NCBI GenBank assembly: GCA_913055875.1
Contig: CAJXJY010000002.1
Span: 124,001-188,000, forward strand
Source: an uncultured Altererythrobacter sp.
GTDB lineage: Bacteria > Pseudomonadota > Alphaproteobacteria > Sphingomonadales > Sphingomonadaceae
Direction: 5' to 3'
DNA length: 64,000 nucleotides
Of this stretch, positions 30,651 to 39,468 are shown piece by piece. Made by a program: the position numbers and the translations under genes. The notes under the pieces are model-generated. The model was not told the DNA's origin. It searched no databases and was given only the letters and a program-made list of their open reading frames with translations. Position 1 is the first letter of the stretch, and each line of letters opens with the position of its first letter.

Positions 30651-30671
30651 TCCCGGTTCGCCGGCCCGGCG

Positions 30672-31328
30672 TCAGACCTGCGCGTCGCGCGGATCGTGGC
30701 GCAAGGTCTGGATCACGCCCGTCGCGATCAGGAACTGGCCGGCATAATAGAGCGGCCAGACGAGCCAGTCGGCGACGGCATTCTCGCCGACGAAGCCGAA
30801 GCGGCTGAAGATCAGCCAGTCAGATGCCACGAACAGCACTGCCCCGGCCCCCACCCGGTAGCGCGAAAAACGGCTCAACCACGCGGTCGAGGCCATTGCC
30901 CCGAGCGCGAGCGAATAGGCAGCCACGCCCCAGTCTCCGCTTAGCAGGAAGGAGATCAGCGGGGTCGCTATCAGCAACGCCGCAGCGGCAAGTTTCTGGC
31001 TCGCACCGGGAGCGGCTCGGCGGTTGCGCAGATAGAGTGCGATGGCGACCAGATGTGCTGCCAGGAATGCGGCGCCGCCTGCGATCATGCTCACCTCGAT
31101 CGCCACGTCCCCCAGCGCCGCCACGGCCAGCGCCGTGGCAAGCAGTCGCGCATCGGTCGAGCCGTGCCTGCGCAGCGCATAGATCGCGAGCAGTGCAACG
31201 CCCGCCCCCTTGAGCAGCATCAGCTGGACTCCGCCGATTTCGGAATCGGACAAGACATAGAATGCCGTTGCCGAGGCAATGCTGGCGAGCAGCCATGGCC
31301 GATGTTCGATGAGTGCGCGCCGGGGCAT
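30672..31328 (-). CDS. YhhN-family membrane protein (lysoplasmalogenase-like)
   Basis: A 218-residue, strongly hydrophobic protein with about eight membrane helices. ALGDVAIEVSMIAGGAAFLA, LGAMASTAWLSRF, VGAGAVLFVASDWLIF and WPLYYAGQFLIATGV match the YhhN/TMEM86 family, whose characterised members cleave the vinyl-ether bond of lysoplasmalogens. Plasmalogens are not expected in an aerobic alphaproteobacterium, so the true substrate is unclear. It is convergent with gyrA across 21 bp, where GCCGGGC/GCCCGGC (30638-30670) could form a shared hairpin. Confidence 0.88.
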   Translation of the reverse strand: MPRRALIEHRPWLLASIASATAFYVLSDSEIGGVQLMLLKGAGVALLAIYALRRHGSTDARLLATALAVAALGDVAIEVSMIAGGAAFLAAHLVAIALYLRNRRAAPGASQKLAAAALLIATPLISFLLSGDWGVAAYSLALGAMASTAWLSRFSRYRVGAGAVLFVASDWLIFSRFGFVGENAVADWLVWPLYYAGQFLIATGVIQTLRHDPRDAQV

Positions 31329-31393
31329 GCTTGTCGCTTGGCCGCGAATCGTGCAGCCCGCAAGGTCTCACGCGAATTCGCAATCGCCCGCGA

Positions 31394-33415
31394 TTAGCCC
31401 GAATCCACACCAGCCTTGTCGAGTGTATCCTTGAGAGGTTTCAGCCAAGCGGCATAGGGGCTCGTCGAATCGATGTGGTCGGTAGAGGGGCCCTTGCGAA
31501 TCTGGGTCGAACTCAGCGTCGTGACGACGCTGTCCTGCTCGTGGAAGGACAGGCAGCGCGGGTCCCATTCCAGTCCGATGTAATCGACCAGCCGGCGCAG
31601 TTCCGTTTCGAAATCGCGCACCAATTGCTCGTATCGCACCGTCGTCATCGCATCGCCGGGAACCGCGTCCCAATGCGCCACCAGCCTCGCATACTGGCCG
31701 TAATAATGGCCGATATCTTCCAGCGAGGTCGAGAACGGCCAGGACCGGGTGAAGTTCTTGCGATAGATGGAAAAGCCGGTCTCGAGCGCGTTGCGCCGGA
31801 TGTGGATCACGGGTGCGGCGGGGAACAAGTGCCGGATCAGCCCCACGGCGAGGAAGTTCTGCGGCTGCTTGTCCACGACGAAATCCGCTCGGGGGATGCG
31901 GTAGGTTTCGTATTGACGCAGGTAGGCGTCGCGCAGGCGTTGGGTCACGACGTCGGGTATCGCCCCGCCGGTCCATCCCGCGCGGTCGGCCCAAGCAAGG
32001 AACTGATCGAGAAAGGCGGGCAGCGCCGGCAATTCGCCACCGGACGAAACGCGGGGATGGCTGCCGAGCGCACTATCGAGCAGGGTCGTCCCGGAACGCG
32101 GCATGCCGACGACGAAAATCGGCGTCGGTCCGTCCGTCTCATCGGGCAGAATTCGGGGCGGAAGCTCGGAGAAACATGCCGCCAGCCGATCGACCAGTTC
32201 TTCGGTCTTGCGGCGGTCGTAGCGTGTCCGCTCCGATAGTTCGGAGGTGGCCCGCTTCAATTCGTTGGCCTGCTGCCAGGCCTCGAACGCCGGTTCATGC
32301 TCCTTGCGCCGGTGATGCACGTCGCCCACGGCGAACCAGGCGATGGCGCGGTGGTCGGATGGCACCGAAGAATCCCCGGCCACTGTGCGAAGCTGCTCCA
32401 GTTCGGCGTCGGAAAGGCGACCGCCGCTGGCGAGAACGAGTTGCGCGTAAGCTTCCACATGCGCGGGGTCCGTCTCGAGGGCCTGGCGGGCGAGCGTTAC
32501 CGCCTCGGCGAATTTGCCGCGGTAGACGTTGAGCCGCGCCAGCCCCGCGGCGGCATCGGTATGGCCGGGTCGGAGCACGAGCGCACGGTTATAGGATCGC
32601 TCCGCGCCTTCGAAGTCTCGCGACCACAATTGGTATTGCGCAAATGTCGCCGCATGGTCGGCATCCTGCGGATGCGCCTGTACCAGCGGGTGGTAGAGTT
32701 CGATCGCGCGATGATAGTCGTCCCGCTGCGCATGCGCACTTGCCAGCGCAACCCGCGCCCCGTCGGACGAGGGATCTGCTGCGAACCATCGGGATGCGGC
32801 CTCCGCGAATGCTTCCGCATCGTTGCGTCGCCGTGCGAGGTGAGTGCGCAGGCGAAGTGCTTCGGGGTGGCCCGGCGCGACATGTTCGAACCGGTCGAGC
32901 GCGTGTGCGCAGGTCTCCAGGGCACCCGTCTCGTAGGCCGCGCCGGCAAGCCGGAGCGCCAGTCCGGCATGCCCCGGGTTCAGCTCCGAGGCCTTTTCGA
33001 GAGCCGTGACCGCTTCCTCGAACTCGCCCTGTGCGCCGAGCAGATCGCCGAGACGGCCCCAGGTTTCGAACCGTTCCGGAGCCGCCGAAATCGCCTTCCG
33101 CGCGCAGTCGGCAGCCGCTTCGATATCGCCCGCCAGTTGGCGGACGACCGAGAGATTGATCAGGAAGCGCCAATTGTCGGGTTCGGCGCCTGCGGCCTCC
33201 TCGGCAAGCGGGCGCGCGCGTTCCGCCTCGCCGGCTTCAGCCATGCATACCGCGAGCAGGCTGCGCGCCCCGAGATCTCCCGCATCCGCCTCCAGTAGCC
33301 TTCGGCAGATATCCGCCGCTCTCGCATCGTCGCCCGATTGGCGCGCGGCATAGGCCTGGTCGAGATCGGGATCGTTCATCGCGGGTTGGCTGGCTAGCGG
33401 GTTTCGATACGCCAT
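31394..33415 (-). CDS. Tetratricopeptide-repeat sulfotransferase
   Basis: Residues ~1-380 are tandem TPR units (DDARAADICRRLLEADAGDL, GEFEEAVTALEKASELNPGH, RDFEGAERSYNRALVLRPGH, GKFAEAVTLARQALETDPAH). The C-terminal ~290 residues form a sulfotransferase domain with the PAPS loop IFVVGMPRSGTTLLDSALGS, the catalytic region FVVDKQPQNFLAVGLI and the 3'-phosphate site VIHIRRNALETGFSIY. Such fusions occur widely in marine alphaproteobacteria; the acceptor is unknown and may be a protein or glycan bound by the TPR part. An alternative start is ATG 33379 (MNDPDLDQAY). It is divergent from trmFO. Confidence 0.9.
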   Translation of the reverse strand: MAYRNPLASQPAMNDPDLDQAYAARQSGDDARAADICRRLLEADAGDLGARSLLAVCMAEAGEAERARPLAEEAAGAEPDNWRFLINLSVVRQLAGDIEAAADCARKAISAAPERFETWGRLGDLLGAQGEFEEAVTALEKASELNPGHAGLALRLAGAAYETGALETCAHALDRFEHVAPGHPEALRLRTHLARRRNDAEAFAEAASRWFAADPSSDGARVALASAHAQRDDYHRAIELYHPLVQAHPQDADHAATFAQYQLWSRDFEGAERSYNRALVLRPGHTDAAAGLARLNVYRGKFAEAVTLARQALETDPAHVEAYAQLVLASGGRLSDAELEQLRTVAGDSSVPSDHRAIAWFAVGDVHHRRKEHEPAFEAWQQANELKRATSELSERTRYDRRKTEELVDRLAACFSELPPRILPDETDGPTPIFVVGMPRSGTTLLDSALGSHPRVSSGGELPALPAFLDQFLAWADRAGWTGGAIPDVVTQRLRDAYLRQYETYRIPRADFVVDKQPQNFLAVGLIRHLFPAAPVIHIRRNALETGFSIYRKNFTRSWPFSTSLEDIGHYYGQYARLVAHWDAVPGDAMTTVRYEQLVRDFETELRRLVDYIGLEWDPRCLSFHEQDSVVTTLSSTQIRKGPSTDHIDSTSPYAAWLKPLKDTLDKAGVDSG

Positions 33416-33479
33416 GCGAGGGTCAAGGCTCGGCCAAAGGCGGTTTTACGGTGGGGGCTCTTCCGTCTAAGGGGGCCGA

Positions 33480-34886
33480 ATGCACGACATTCAAATCATC
33501 GGCGGGGGCCTGGCGGGCTCGGAAGCGGCCTGGCAGTTGGCGCAGCGCGGGTTCAAGGTGCGCCTGTCCGAGATGCGCGGCAGCGGCAGCATGACGCCCG
33601 CACACCAGACCGACGGCTTGGCCGAACTGGTATGCTCGAACAGCTTCCGCTCGGACGACGACGCGAAGAATGCGGTCGGGTTGATGCACCACGAGATGCG
33701 GCGGCTCGATTCGCTGGTGATGCGCGCGGGCGAAAAGGCGCGCGTGCCGGCGGGGTCGGCGATGGCGGTCGACCGCGACGTGTTCTCCGCCGAAGTGCAG
33801 CGCTCGCTGGAGGAGCACCCCCACGTCACCGTGGTGCGCGAACGGATCGACGCCCTTCCCTCCTCCGGCGCGACCATCGTCGCCACCGGCCCGCTGACCG
33901 CGCAGGCGCTGGCCGAGAGCATCGTCGCCGCGACCGGGCAGGACCGGCTCGCCTTCTTCGACGCCATCGCGCCGATCGTCCATCGCGACAGCATCGACAT
34001 GGACATCTGCTGGATTCAGAGCCGCTGGAACAAGCGCACCGAAGCGTCGAACGAGGACGGCGACTACATCAACTGCCCGATGACGAAGGAACAGTACCTC
34101 GCCTTCCACCAGGGCCTGCTCGACGGCGAGAAGACCGAATTCCGCGAATGGGAGCAGGAGACGCCCTATTTCGACGGCTGCATGCCGATCGAGGTGATGG
34201 CCGCGCGCGGGGTCGATACCTTGCGTTTCGGGCCGATGAAACCGGTCGGGCTCGACAATCCGCGCGACACGACGCCCGAATTCCCGCAGGGCCGCTGGCC
34301 CCATGCGGTGGTGCAGCTGCGGCAGGACAACAAGCTCGGCACGCTGTGGAACATGGTCGGCTTCCAGACCAAGCTCAAATACGGCGCGCAGGTCGAGCTT
34401 TTCCGCACCATTCCCGGGCTGGAGAACGCCGAATTCGCGCGGCTCGGCGGGCTGCATCGCAACACCTTCCTCAACTCGCCGCTGGTGCTCGATCGGCAAT
34501 TGCGGCTGAAGGGCGCCGAGCATATCCGGTTCGCCGGGCAGATCACCGGCTGCGAGGGCTATGTCGAGAGTTCGGCGGTCGGAATCATGGCCGCGCTGAT
34601 GGCCGCTGCCGAACTGGCCGGAGATCCCTGGACCCCGCCCCCGCGCAGCACTGCGATGGGCGCGCTGCTGGCACACGTCACCGGCGATGCCGAGGCCGAG
34701 ACCTTCCAGCCGATGAACGTCAATTTCGGCCTGTTTCCGCCGCTGCACGAGGTGAAGAAGAAACAGCGCAAGGAGGCCTACACCACGCGCGCAAAAGCCG
34801 ATTTCGCCGAGTGGTTGCAGGCCGTCTCCCGAGTTCCCGCACAGGCGGGGACCTCAAGCAATCGAGCGAAGCGCCAGCCGGCCTGA
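33480..34886 (+). CDS. trmFO: Folate/FAD-dependent tRNA(U54) methyltransferase TrmFO
   Basis: Makes m5U54 in tRNA using methylene-tetrahydrofolate and FAD. The 468-residue protein begins [20 protein letters not shown] (FAD loop) and has [43 protein letters not shown] and [14 protein letters not shown]. The core ends near [14 protein letters not shown]. The final ~20 residues ([20 protein letters not shown]) are encoded by the left arm and spacer of an inverted repeat element and are probably not functional. Confidence 0.95.
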   Translation: MHDIQIIGGGLAGSEAAWQLAQRGFKVRLSEMRGSGSMTPAHQTDGLAELVCSNSFRSDDDAKNAVGLMHHEMRRLDSLVMRAGEKARVPAGSAMAVDRDVFSAEVQRSLEEHPHVTVVRERIDALPSSGATIVATGPLTAQALAESIVAATGQDRLAFFDAIAPIVHRDSIDMDICWIQSRWNKRTEASNEDGDYINCPMTKEQYLAFHQGLLDGEKTEFREWEQETPYFDGCMPIEVMAARGVDTLRFGPMKPVGLDNPRDTTPEFPQGRWPHAVVQLRQDNKLGTLWNMVGFQTKLKYGAQVELFRTIPGLENAEFARLGGLHRNTFLNSPLVLDRQLRLKGAEHIRFAGQITGCEGYVESSAVGIMAALMAAAELAGDPWTPPPRSTAMGALLAHVTGDAEAETFQPMNVNFGLFPPLHEVKKKQRKEAYTTRAKADFAEWLQAVSRVPAQAGTSSNRAKRQPA

Positions 34887-34910
34887 GGTCCCCGCCTGCG
34901 CGGGGACTCG
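34830..34910. repeat. Inverted repeat invading the trmFO 3' end
   Basis: Two 27-bp arms (34830-34856, CGAGTTCCCGCACAGGCGGG...; and 34884-34910, ending GCGGGGACTCG) are reverse complements with two mismatches, separated by 27 bp. The left arm is translated as the TrmFO tail and the stop codon TGA is the first triplet of the right arm. It sits between convergent genes and may end transcription from both sides, though no T-run follows. Confidence 0.85.
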
Positions 34911-34916
34911 GTGCTG

Positions 34917-35378
34917 TCAGCAGCGGCAGTTCGATCGCCTGTTCGACCGCTTCGGCGCCGTGGTGGCGAACTCGGCTTGCGACAATTCGCCGTTGCCGTT
35001 CGCATCCGCATTTTCGAAGCGATCGACCGTGGCCACCGCCCATTCCTCGAATGTGAGCAGGTTGTTGCCGTCCTTGTCGAGCTTGCGGAAGGCGGCGGTG
35101 CGGCTCGACAGCATCTCGTTGCGCGTGATCCGGCGGTCGCGGTTGCGGTCGTAGCGGAAAAAGCGCCGCTCCTCGCGCGTCAGCTCGGTCGCCTCGGGCG
35201 GAGCGGGGCCTTGCAGGTCCCCCGCATCTGAATCGGGAATCTCGGGCTCCGGCGGGACGAGCGGTGCGGGTTCCGGCGGCGGTGCAGCCGCTTCGACCTG
35301 TGCCCGACCTTGCCACCAGAACAGGCCGACGCCTGCCAGCACCAACGCCACGAACGCTCCGAGAATGGCCTGTCTCAT
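34917..35378 (-). CDS. EF-hand protein with N-terminal membrane anchor
   Basis: Start 35378 (MRQAILGAFVALVLAGVGLF) is chosen because GGGGAG lies seven bases upstream. One N-terminal hydrophobic segment (~5-22) is followed by a Pro/Glu-rich spacer and three EF-hand-type loops: DRNRDRRITRNE (77-88), DKDGNNLLTFEE (101-112) and DANGNGELSQAE (125-136). The last two have good Ca2+ ligands; the first has Arg at several positions and may be weak. The C-terminus is basic with two Cys. It is probably a periplasmic Ca2+-binding protein; partner unknown. 153 residues. Confidence 0.85.
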   Translation of the reverse strand: MRQAILGAFVALVLAGVGLFWWQGRAQVEAAAPPPEPAPLVPPEPEIPDSDAGDLQGPAPPEATELTREERRFFRYDRNRDRRITRNEMLSSRTAAFRKLDKDGNNLLTFEEWAVATVDRFENADANGNGELSQAEFATTAPKRSNRRSNCRC

Positions 35379-35406
35379 CGGCATGCTCCCCAAGTCGCAT
35401 CATACG

Positions 35407-36069
35407 CTAGCGTCCGAACAATCCAACCCGCATCGCCAGCAGGACGCTGCGGCGGTCGCCGAGCAGGGGTCCCTCCCCTCGTGCTGCCGCTCGCCGACCG
35501 AGCGCTGCGAGTACGGCAAGCGGGCGCATCGCACGAGGCAGGGTCTGGCGGTCTCCGGCTTCCTCGGCGAGAGAGTCGAAGAGGGCCTTGCGTTCGCCCG
35601 GGTCGGCCGTGTGGATGGCCAGGTCGGCCAGCGTCCAGCTTCTTGCAGCCGATTCGATGGGTACGGTTCGCTCCTCCGAGCTGCAAAGCTCCGCGATCGC
35701 GCGCATGACGGCCGCTCTGCCAGATACGAATTCCTCTACGGCGTCTTCACCGAGCGGCGGGTCGGCGAGCAGCCTTTCCCACCCGTCGACCAGCGCGATC
35801 GGGGCCGCCTGCTTGCCGGGAAAGCTCTCTCCGAGCGCCGCAAGCAGCGGTTCGCCGCGGGGGTATTCCGCAACCCGCTTGCGCAGGGCGTCGCGCCACC
35901 AGGCAAGCCGCATCTGGGCGAGCACCGGCTCGTTCGCCTGCGCCACGAAACCGGCCAAGCGGGCATCGAACAGCAGGAAGGCGAGCCACGCATCGCGTGT
36001 CTTGCGCGGCGCGTAGCTGAGCGCCAGCCGCTGCGGCAGTGGAAGTTCGTCGGGCGAAAGGCTCGGCAT
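35407..36069 (-). CDS. Squalene/phytoene synthase-like protein
   Basis: The 220-residue protein resembles the short, divergent branch of the trans-isoprenyl synthase family (NDUFAF6-like): LALSYAPRKTRDAWLAFLLF, ARLAGFVAQANEPVLAQMRL and AWWRDALRKRVAEYPRGEPL. The Asp-rich DXXXD prenyl-diphosphate motifs of true phytoene synthases are not clear, so catalysis is doubtful. No carotenoid genes adjoin it. A role in respiratory-complex assembly, as for NDUFAF6, is only a guess. Confidence 0.6.
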   Translation of the reverse strand: MPSLSPDELPLPQRLALSYAPRKTRDAWLAFLLFDARLAGFVAQANEPVLAQMRLAWWRDALRKRVAEYPRGEPLLAALGESFPGKQAAPIALVDGWERLLADPPLGEDAVEEFVSGRAAVMRAIAELCSSEERTVPIESAARSWTLADLAIHTADPGERKALFDSLAEEAGDRQTLPRAMRPLAVLAALGRRAAARGEGPLLGDRRSVLLAMRVGLFGR

Positions 36070-36113
36070 CGCCCCTGCCCTCGCGGGCGATCGGGCGTCC
36101 TGTCAAGCCTCGG

Positions 36114-36782
36114 TCAGGAGCAGCTGGAATCGCTGTTCGAGCCGGTCAGTCCGGGGTCGAGATTGCGGTCGTCGCGGATGACGAATGCCGCCTCTTCGCG
36201 AAATTCGCGGACACCGGCGCCGAAGGAATTTTCGAACAGCGGCTCGTACTGGTAGAACACCTCGACATACATCACCGCCGAGCCTTCCTGCGCGGTGATC
36301 TTGGTCGAACCCTTGCCCATGCCCGCGATATCGGGGCCGTTGATGCCGTTCTTGTCGGTGTCGTTGCCGTAGCTGGAATCGCGGTCCAGATCGCCCTGGC
36401 AGCGCTGCCAGTGGATGTACTGCTTTCCCGTATCGTAGTCGTATTCGAGGCTGCTGAGGATCACTCGTCCGTTCGACTCGAAGTCGATGCCCAGCCCCTG
36501 GCGCAGTGCGCCGGATATGACCGCATCCACGTCGTCTTCGGACACGGTAGGGGTCACGGTGCTGTTGTCGGTCTGCCCGAGGCGCGAGGCGTTGTCGGCC
36601 AGCGAAAGCGCAATCTGGCTGACCTTCATTTTCGTCGTCGCGAGCCGGGCCACCTCGGTCCCGAACAGTCCGAGTGTCAACAATACTGGTAGGACGAGCG
36701 CGAACTCGACCATCGAGACCCCCGAGCGATCGCGCCGCAGCCGGCTGTGCGTCACACGCAATACTTGCCAAAGCGACCTCAC
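36114..36782 (-). CDS. TadE/TadG-like pilus-associated protein (cluster 1, third gene)
   Basis: The GTG at 36782 overlaps the previous stop. After a basic start (VRSLWQVLRVTHSRLRRDRS) comes the TadE signature GVSMVEFALVLPVLLTLGLF, one membrane helix with the conserved Glu, then an exported domain. It is the paralogue of the gene at 42095: both have QYIHWQRC, SSYG and a VMYVEVFYQYEPLF-like stretch (VIFVEVQYEYQPLV in the other). A Ca2+-type loop DTDKNGINGPD is present. The end has SNSDSSCS. Predicted as a minor pseudopilin or assembly protein of a Flp/Tad system; 222 residues. Confidence 0.82.
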   Translation of the reverse strand: MRSLWQVLRVTHSRLRRDRSGVSMVEFALVLPVLLTLGLFGTEVARLATTKMKVSQIALSLADNASRLGQTDNSTVTPTVSEDDVDAVISGALRQGLGIDFESNGRVILSSLEYDYDTGKQYIHWQRCQGDLDRDSSYGNDTDKNGINGPDIAGMGKGSTKITAQEGSAVMYVEVFYQYEPLFENSFGAGVREFREEAAFVIRDDRNLDPGLTGSNSDSSCS

Positions 36783-37375
36783 GTGCACGACCCCGCCTCG
36801 GACCCGTAGCCCGACTGGTCGGCAAAGGGCTGGTTTTTCTTGACGGCGGACGCGGTGACGGTCCGCTGATCGCTTCCCCATGAGAGGAACGGGTTGGGGA
36901 ACAGCGGATCGTAGCTCGCGGTGACGGTGTACACGACCACATCGCCAGCACTGCCGTTCCCCGATTCCCCGATATCCTCGTCCCACTGGCCGTTGCCGTT
37001 CTCGTCGGTATAGGTTTCGCCGTTGTCGCACACGCCGCTGTTGTCGGCATCGTTCCAGCTTTCGGCGCGCTCGACGTCGGCAAAGTCGTAATAGCTCTTG
37101 CGATCGGTCGTAACCGTTACTCCGGGCGCCGAAAGCTGCACCATTTCGGTGATCCGGGCATCGGCGACGGCGATATCGCCCGTTTCCAGCGAGGAGGTTC
37201 GCGCGGCTTCCTGCACCGCACCGTTGAGGATCGCCTGCGTATAGGCGAGCTGGCCGAGATCGAACAGGCCGAGCAGCAGCGTCATGAACACGGTCACCAT
37301 CAGACCGAATTCCATGACGGTGGTGCCGGATTCGTCTCGCCGGATACGTCGCAGGAGGGTTTTGACCGAAGTCAC
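36779..37375 (-). CDS. TadE-like protein with tandem Ca2+-type loops (cluster 1, second gene)
   Basis: GTG 37375 overlaps the stop of the VWA gene; the stop overlaps the third gene. The 198-residue protein has the TadE helix SGTTVMEFGLMVTVFMTLLL and LGQLAYTQAILNGAVQEAAR. The exported part carries two consecutive Asp/Asn/Gly loops, DADNSGVCDNGE and DENGNGQWDED, typical of Ca2+-binding sites. The gene at 41514 is its paralogue, with the loops at the same place. Likely a minor pilin-like component; the loops suggest Ca2+-dependent folding outside the membrane. Confidence 0.83.
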   Translation of the reverse strand: MTSVKTLLRRIRRDESGTTVMEFGLMVTVFMTLLLGLFDLGQLAYTQAILNGAVQEAARTSSLETGDIAVADARITEMVQLSAPGVTVTTDRKSYYDFADVERAESWNDADNSGVCDNGETYTDENGNGQWDEDIGESGNGSAGDVVVYTVTASYDPLFPNPFLSWGSDQRTVTASAVKKNQPFADQSGYGSEAGSCT

Positions 37376-39360
37376 TGAACCACTCTCAGCTCGCCGACAT
37401 CGTTCGCGATTTCCTGGAAGTAGGTGTTGAGTTCGCTCGCATTCGAAGCGGTGAAGGAGCTGTCGGGCGAGGCGCAGGTCTGCAGCGTCGTCGTCAGGCT
37501 GGTGGCGAAGGCGATCACCCACACCCGGACGCCCTTGTCCTTGGCCGCCGCGCAGGCGGCGAGCAACCGGTCCTGATGGCGGTCGTCATTGTCGGTGAAA
37601 CCATCGTCGGTCACGCGCTTCTGGTGCCATTCGAGACCCCAGGCGGACATGTGGTTGTAGGATGTGTCCATCTCGCCGTCGGTCATGAAGATGATGTGGC
37701 GCGAGGTGGGCGAGGAGTTCGGCGGGGCCGCGTTGACGTTGCTCGAGAATATCCCGGTCGGCGACGCCATCCGCGCGCCCCAGATCATGCCGATATCGTG
37801 ATAGGTGCCTCCGACCGGATCGAGATCGTCGACGTAGGCGTCGAAATCGCTTTCGCTCATCGAGGTGAGCAGCTGCGCCTCGACCGGGCAGTATTCCGAC
37901 CGCCGCGAACCGTAGTCGCTTTCGTCCGCTGTCGAGTATGTGTCATAGTTGCCGTCGGTGTAGCGAATGTACATCAGCTTCGGGATGAGCGGCTTCCACT
38001 TGGTGCTGTCGTCGCCCGTCGGTGCGGAATCGATGTCGAGATCGAGCGCGCCCGAAGGCGACACGCCCGTACCCGGAGTGTAGGAAATGCTGTCGCTGGC
38101 GACGGTATCGCGCTCCATGATGCAGCCGTTCCACGTCCAGTTTTCCCAAGTGTAACTGCCCGAGGAATAGCCCGTCAGCGTACTGAGAGCGGTGCCCGCC
38201 TTGAACGCGCTCGTGTTGTAAGTGACGGCCTTGTAACGATAGCGGTCGGCATCGGCCGCATTGGTCGTCGCGGTGTATATCGGATCCTGCGTCCAGGTCT
38301 CGTAATCGTCCTCGTCGCGATATTCGTAGCGATCGATGATGTAATATTCGTTCTTGCGATAGCGGTAGCAGGCGTAAACCGTGCGCCGTTGCCTCTGCGT
38401 GTCGGTATCGTACTGAACCTGCTGGCCGTCGCTGTTGACATAGGTTCCGGTGCTGTTGCTGGAGCTGCCATAGTCGCTCCAGGAAGTCGCGGAGGGCATT
38501 GCTCTCTCGCAATCCCGGGAACTGTCGTATTCGACATAGTCGGTATAGCCCCACCAGTAGTCCGCCGAATAATTGTCGTAGCTGATCCCGCTGTCGTAGA
38601 CCTGCGGGCCCCAGCCGATGAACTTCTGCGCCTCGCGCGATGGGATCGTGACGCTGTCGGCAAGGTAGCTCGGGTCGAGATCGTACAGCAGCTCGCCGAC
38701 ATTCACCGTCATGCTGTAGGGCACGAAGCCGTAACGCACGCGGGCACTGCCGCCGCTCGACGCCGCATACAGCGTGTCGTAGAAGTTCTTCATCGCGGCC
38801 TGGAGCGCGACGATGCGGTCGGTATCGTCGTCGTCGCTGATGTCCCAGTCCATCGAGCCGGTCACGTCGAGCACGAACATCACGTCGCTGTTGCCGACCG
38901 ACATCGACGCCGAGCAGGTCACCGAGAGCGGGATCGTGTCGAACCCGAACAGCTGCATCACCGCGGTATCGACCACCGTGGTGGCGGTTCCGTCTACCGT
39001 GCTGCCGTTGTCGGGCGTTGTGCTGGCGAACGTCGTGCCCGAAGCGCCTTCGGTGGCCTCGTCGAAATTTGTGTCGAAGAAATCGTCGGCCTGCGCCTTG
39101 GCCGATGCGTTGTAACCGTCATCGGTGATCGCCTTGCGCCCGGCAAGAACGCCCGCGTCGCAGGCATTCTGCAGCCGGTTCTGGATCATGTAAGCGCGCG
39201 ACACGTCGACCCCGCCGCCGACGAGGCCCGCCAGCGCGACCATACCGATAGCGGTCATGGGCATGATATTGCCCGATGTATCGCGCAGCCGGCGCAAGAA
39301 GCCGCGGGCGCGAGGCTGTGTGCTTTTGCAAGGCACGCTGTTGCCCCCAGATTGGTCCAT
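37372..39360 (-). CDS. TadG-like protein with von Willebrand factor A domain (cluster 1, first gene)
   Basis: ATG 39360 begins a 662-residue protein; a GTG at 39363 directly before it is also in frame. A single N-terminal helix (PMTAIGMVALAGLVGGGVDV) is followed by AYMIQNRLQNACDAGVLAGR, the TadG-type pilin-like segment. A VWA domain starts with the MIDAS motif MFVLDVTGSMDWD and ends with HIIFMTDGEMD and RVWVIAFATSL. Between these lies a ~130-residue insertion very rich in Tyr, Asp and Ser (ISYDNYSADYWWGYTDYVEY, YACYRYRKNEYYIIDRYEYR). It is paralogous to the gene at 39469. Probably exported and adhesive or involved in pilus assembly; no tadA-C or cpa genes are in the window. Confidence 0.87.
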   Translation of the reverse strand: MDQSGGNSVPCKSTQPRARGFLRRLRDTSGNIMPMTAIGMVALAGLVGGGVDVSRAYMIQNRLQNACDAGVLAGRKAITDDGYNASAKAQADDFFDTNFDEATEGASGTTFASTTPDNGSTVDGTATTVVDTAVMQLFGFDTIPLSVTCSASMSVGNSDVMFVLDVTGSMDWDISDDDDTDRIVALQAAMKNFYDTLYAASSGGSARVRYGFVPYSMTVNVGELLYDLDPSYLADSVTIPSREAQKFIGWGPQVYDSGISYDNYSADYWWGYTDYVEYDSSRDCERAMPSATSWSDYGSSSNSTGTYVNSDGQQVQYDTDTQRQRRTVYACYRYRKNEYYIIDRYEYRDEDDYETWTQDPIYTATTNAADADRYRYKAVTYNTSAFKAGTALSTLTGYSSGSYTWENWTWNGCIMERDTVASDSISYTPGTGVSPSGALDLDIDSAPTGDDSTKWKPLIPKLMYIRYTDGNYDTYSTADESDYGSRRSEYCPVEAQLLTSMSESDFDAYVDDLDPVGGTYHDIGMIWGARMASPTGIFSSNVNAAPPNSSPTSRHIIFMTDGEMDTSYNHMSAWGLEWHQKRVTDDGFTDNDDRHQDRLLAACAAAKDKGVRVWVIAFATSLTTTLQTCASPDSSFTASNASELNTYFQEIANDVGELRVVQ

Positions 39361-39468
39361 CACACGGAAGGCTATGTGGGCCAGTCCCTAATTTTCGGTA
39401 AAACGCCCGCCTTACCGGGAGGGAAACTTTCCATAATCGTGTCAATATATTAACCATGAATATTGGCG
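39361..39468. promoter_or_regulatory. Shared control region of the two Tad-like clusters
   Basis: About 100 bp separate the divergent VWA genes. It is much richer in A/T than its surroundings and contains GGAAACTTTCC (39422-39432) and CAATAT/ATATTG arms (39443-39448 and 39460-39465). Neither plus-strand start has an obvious ribosome site. The region must carry both promoters, so the clusters may be co-regulated. Confidence 0.5.
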
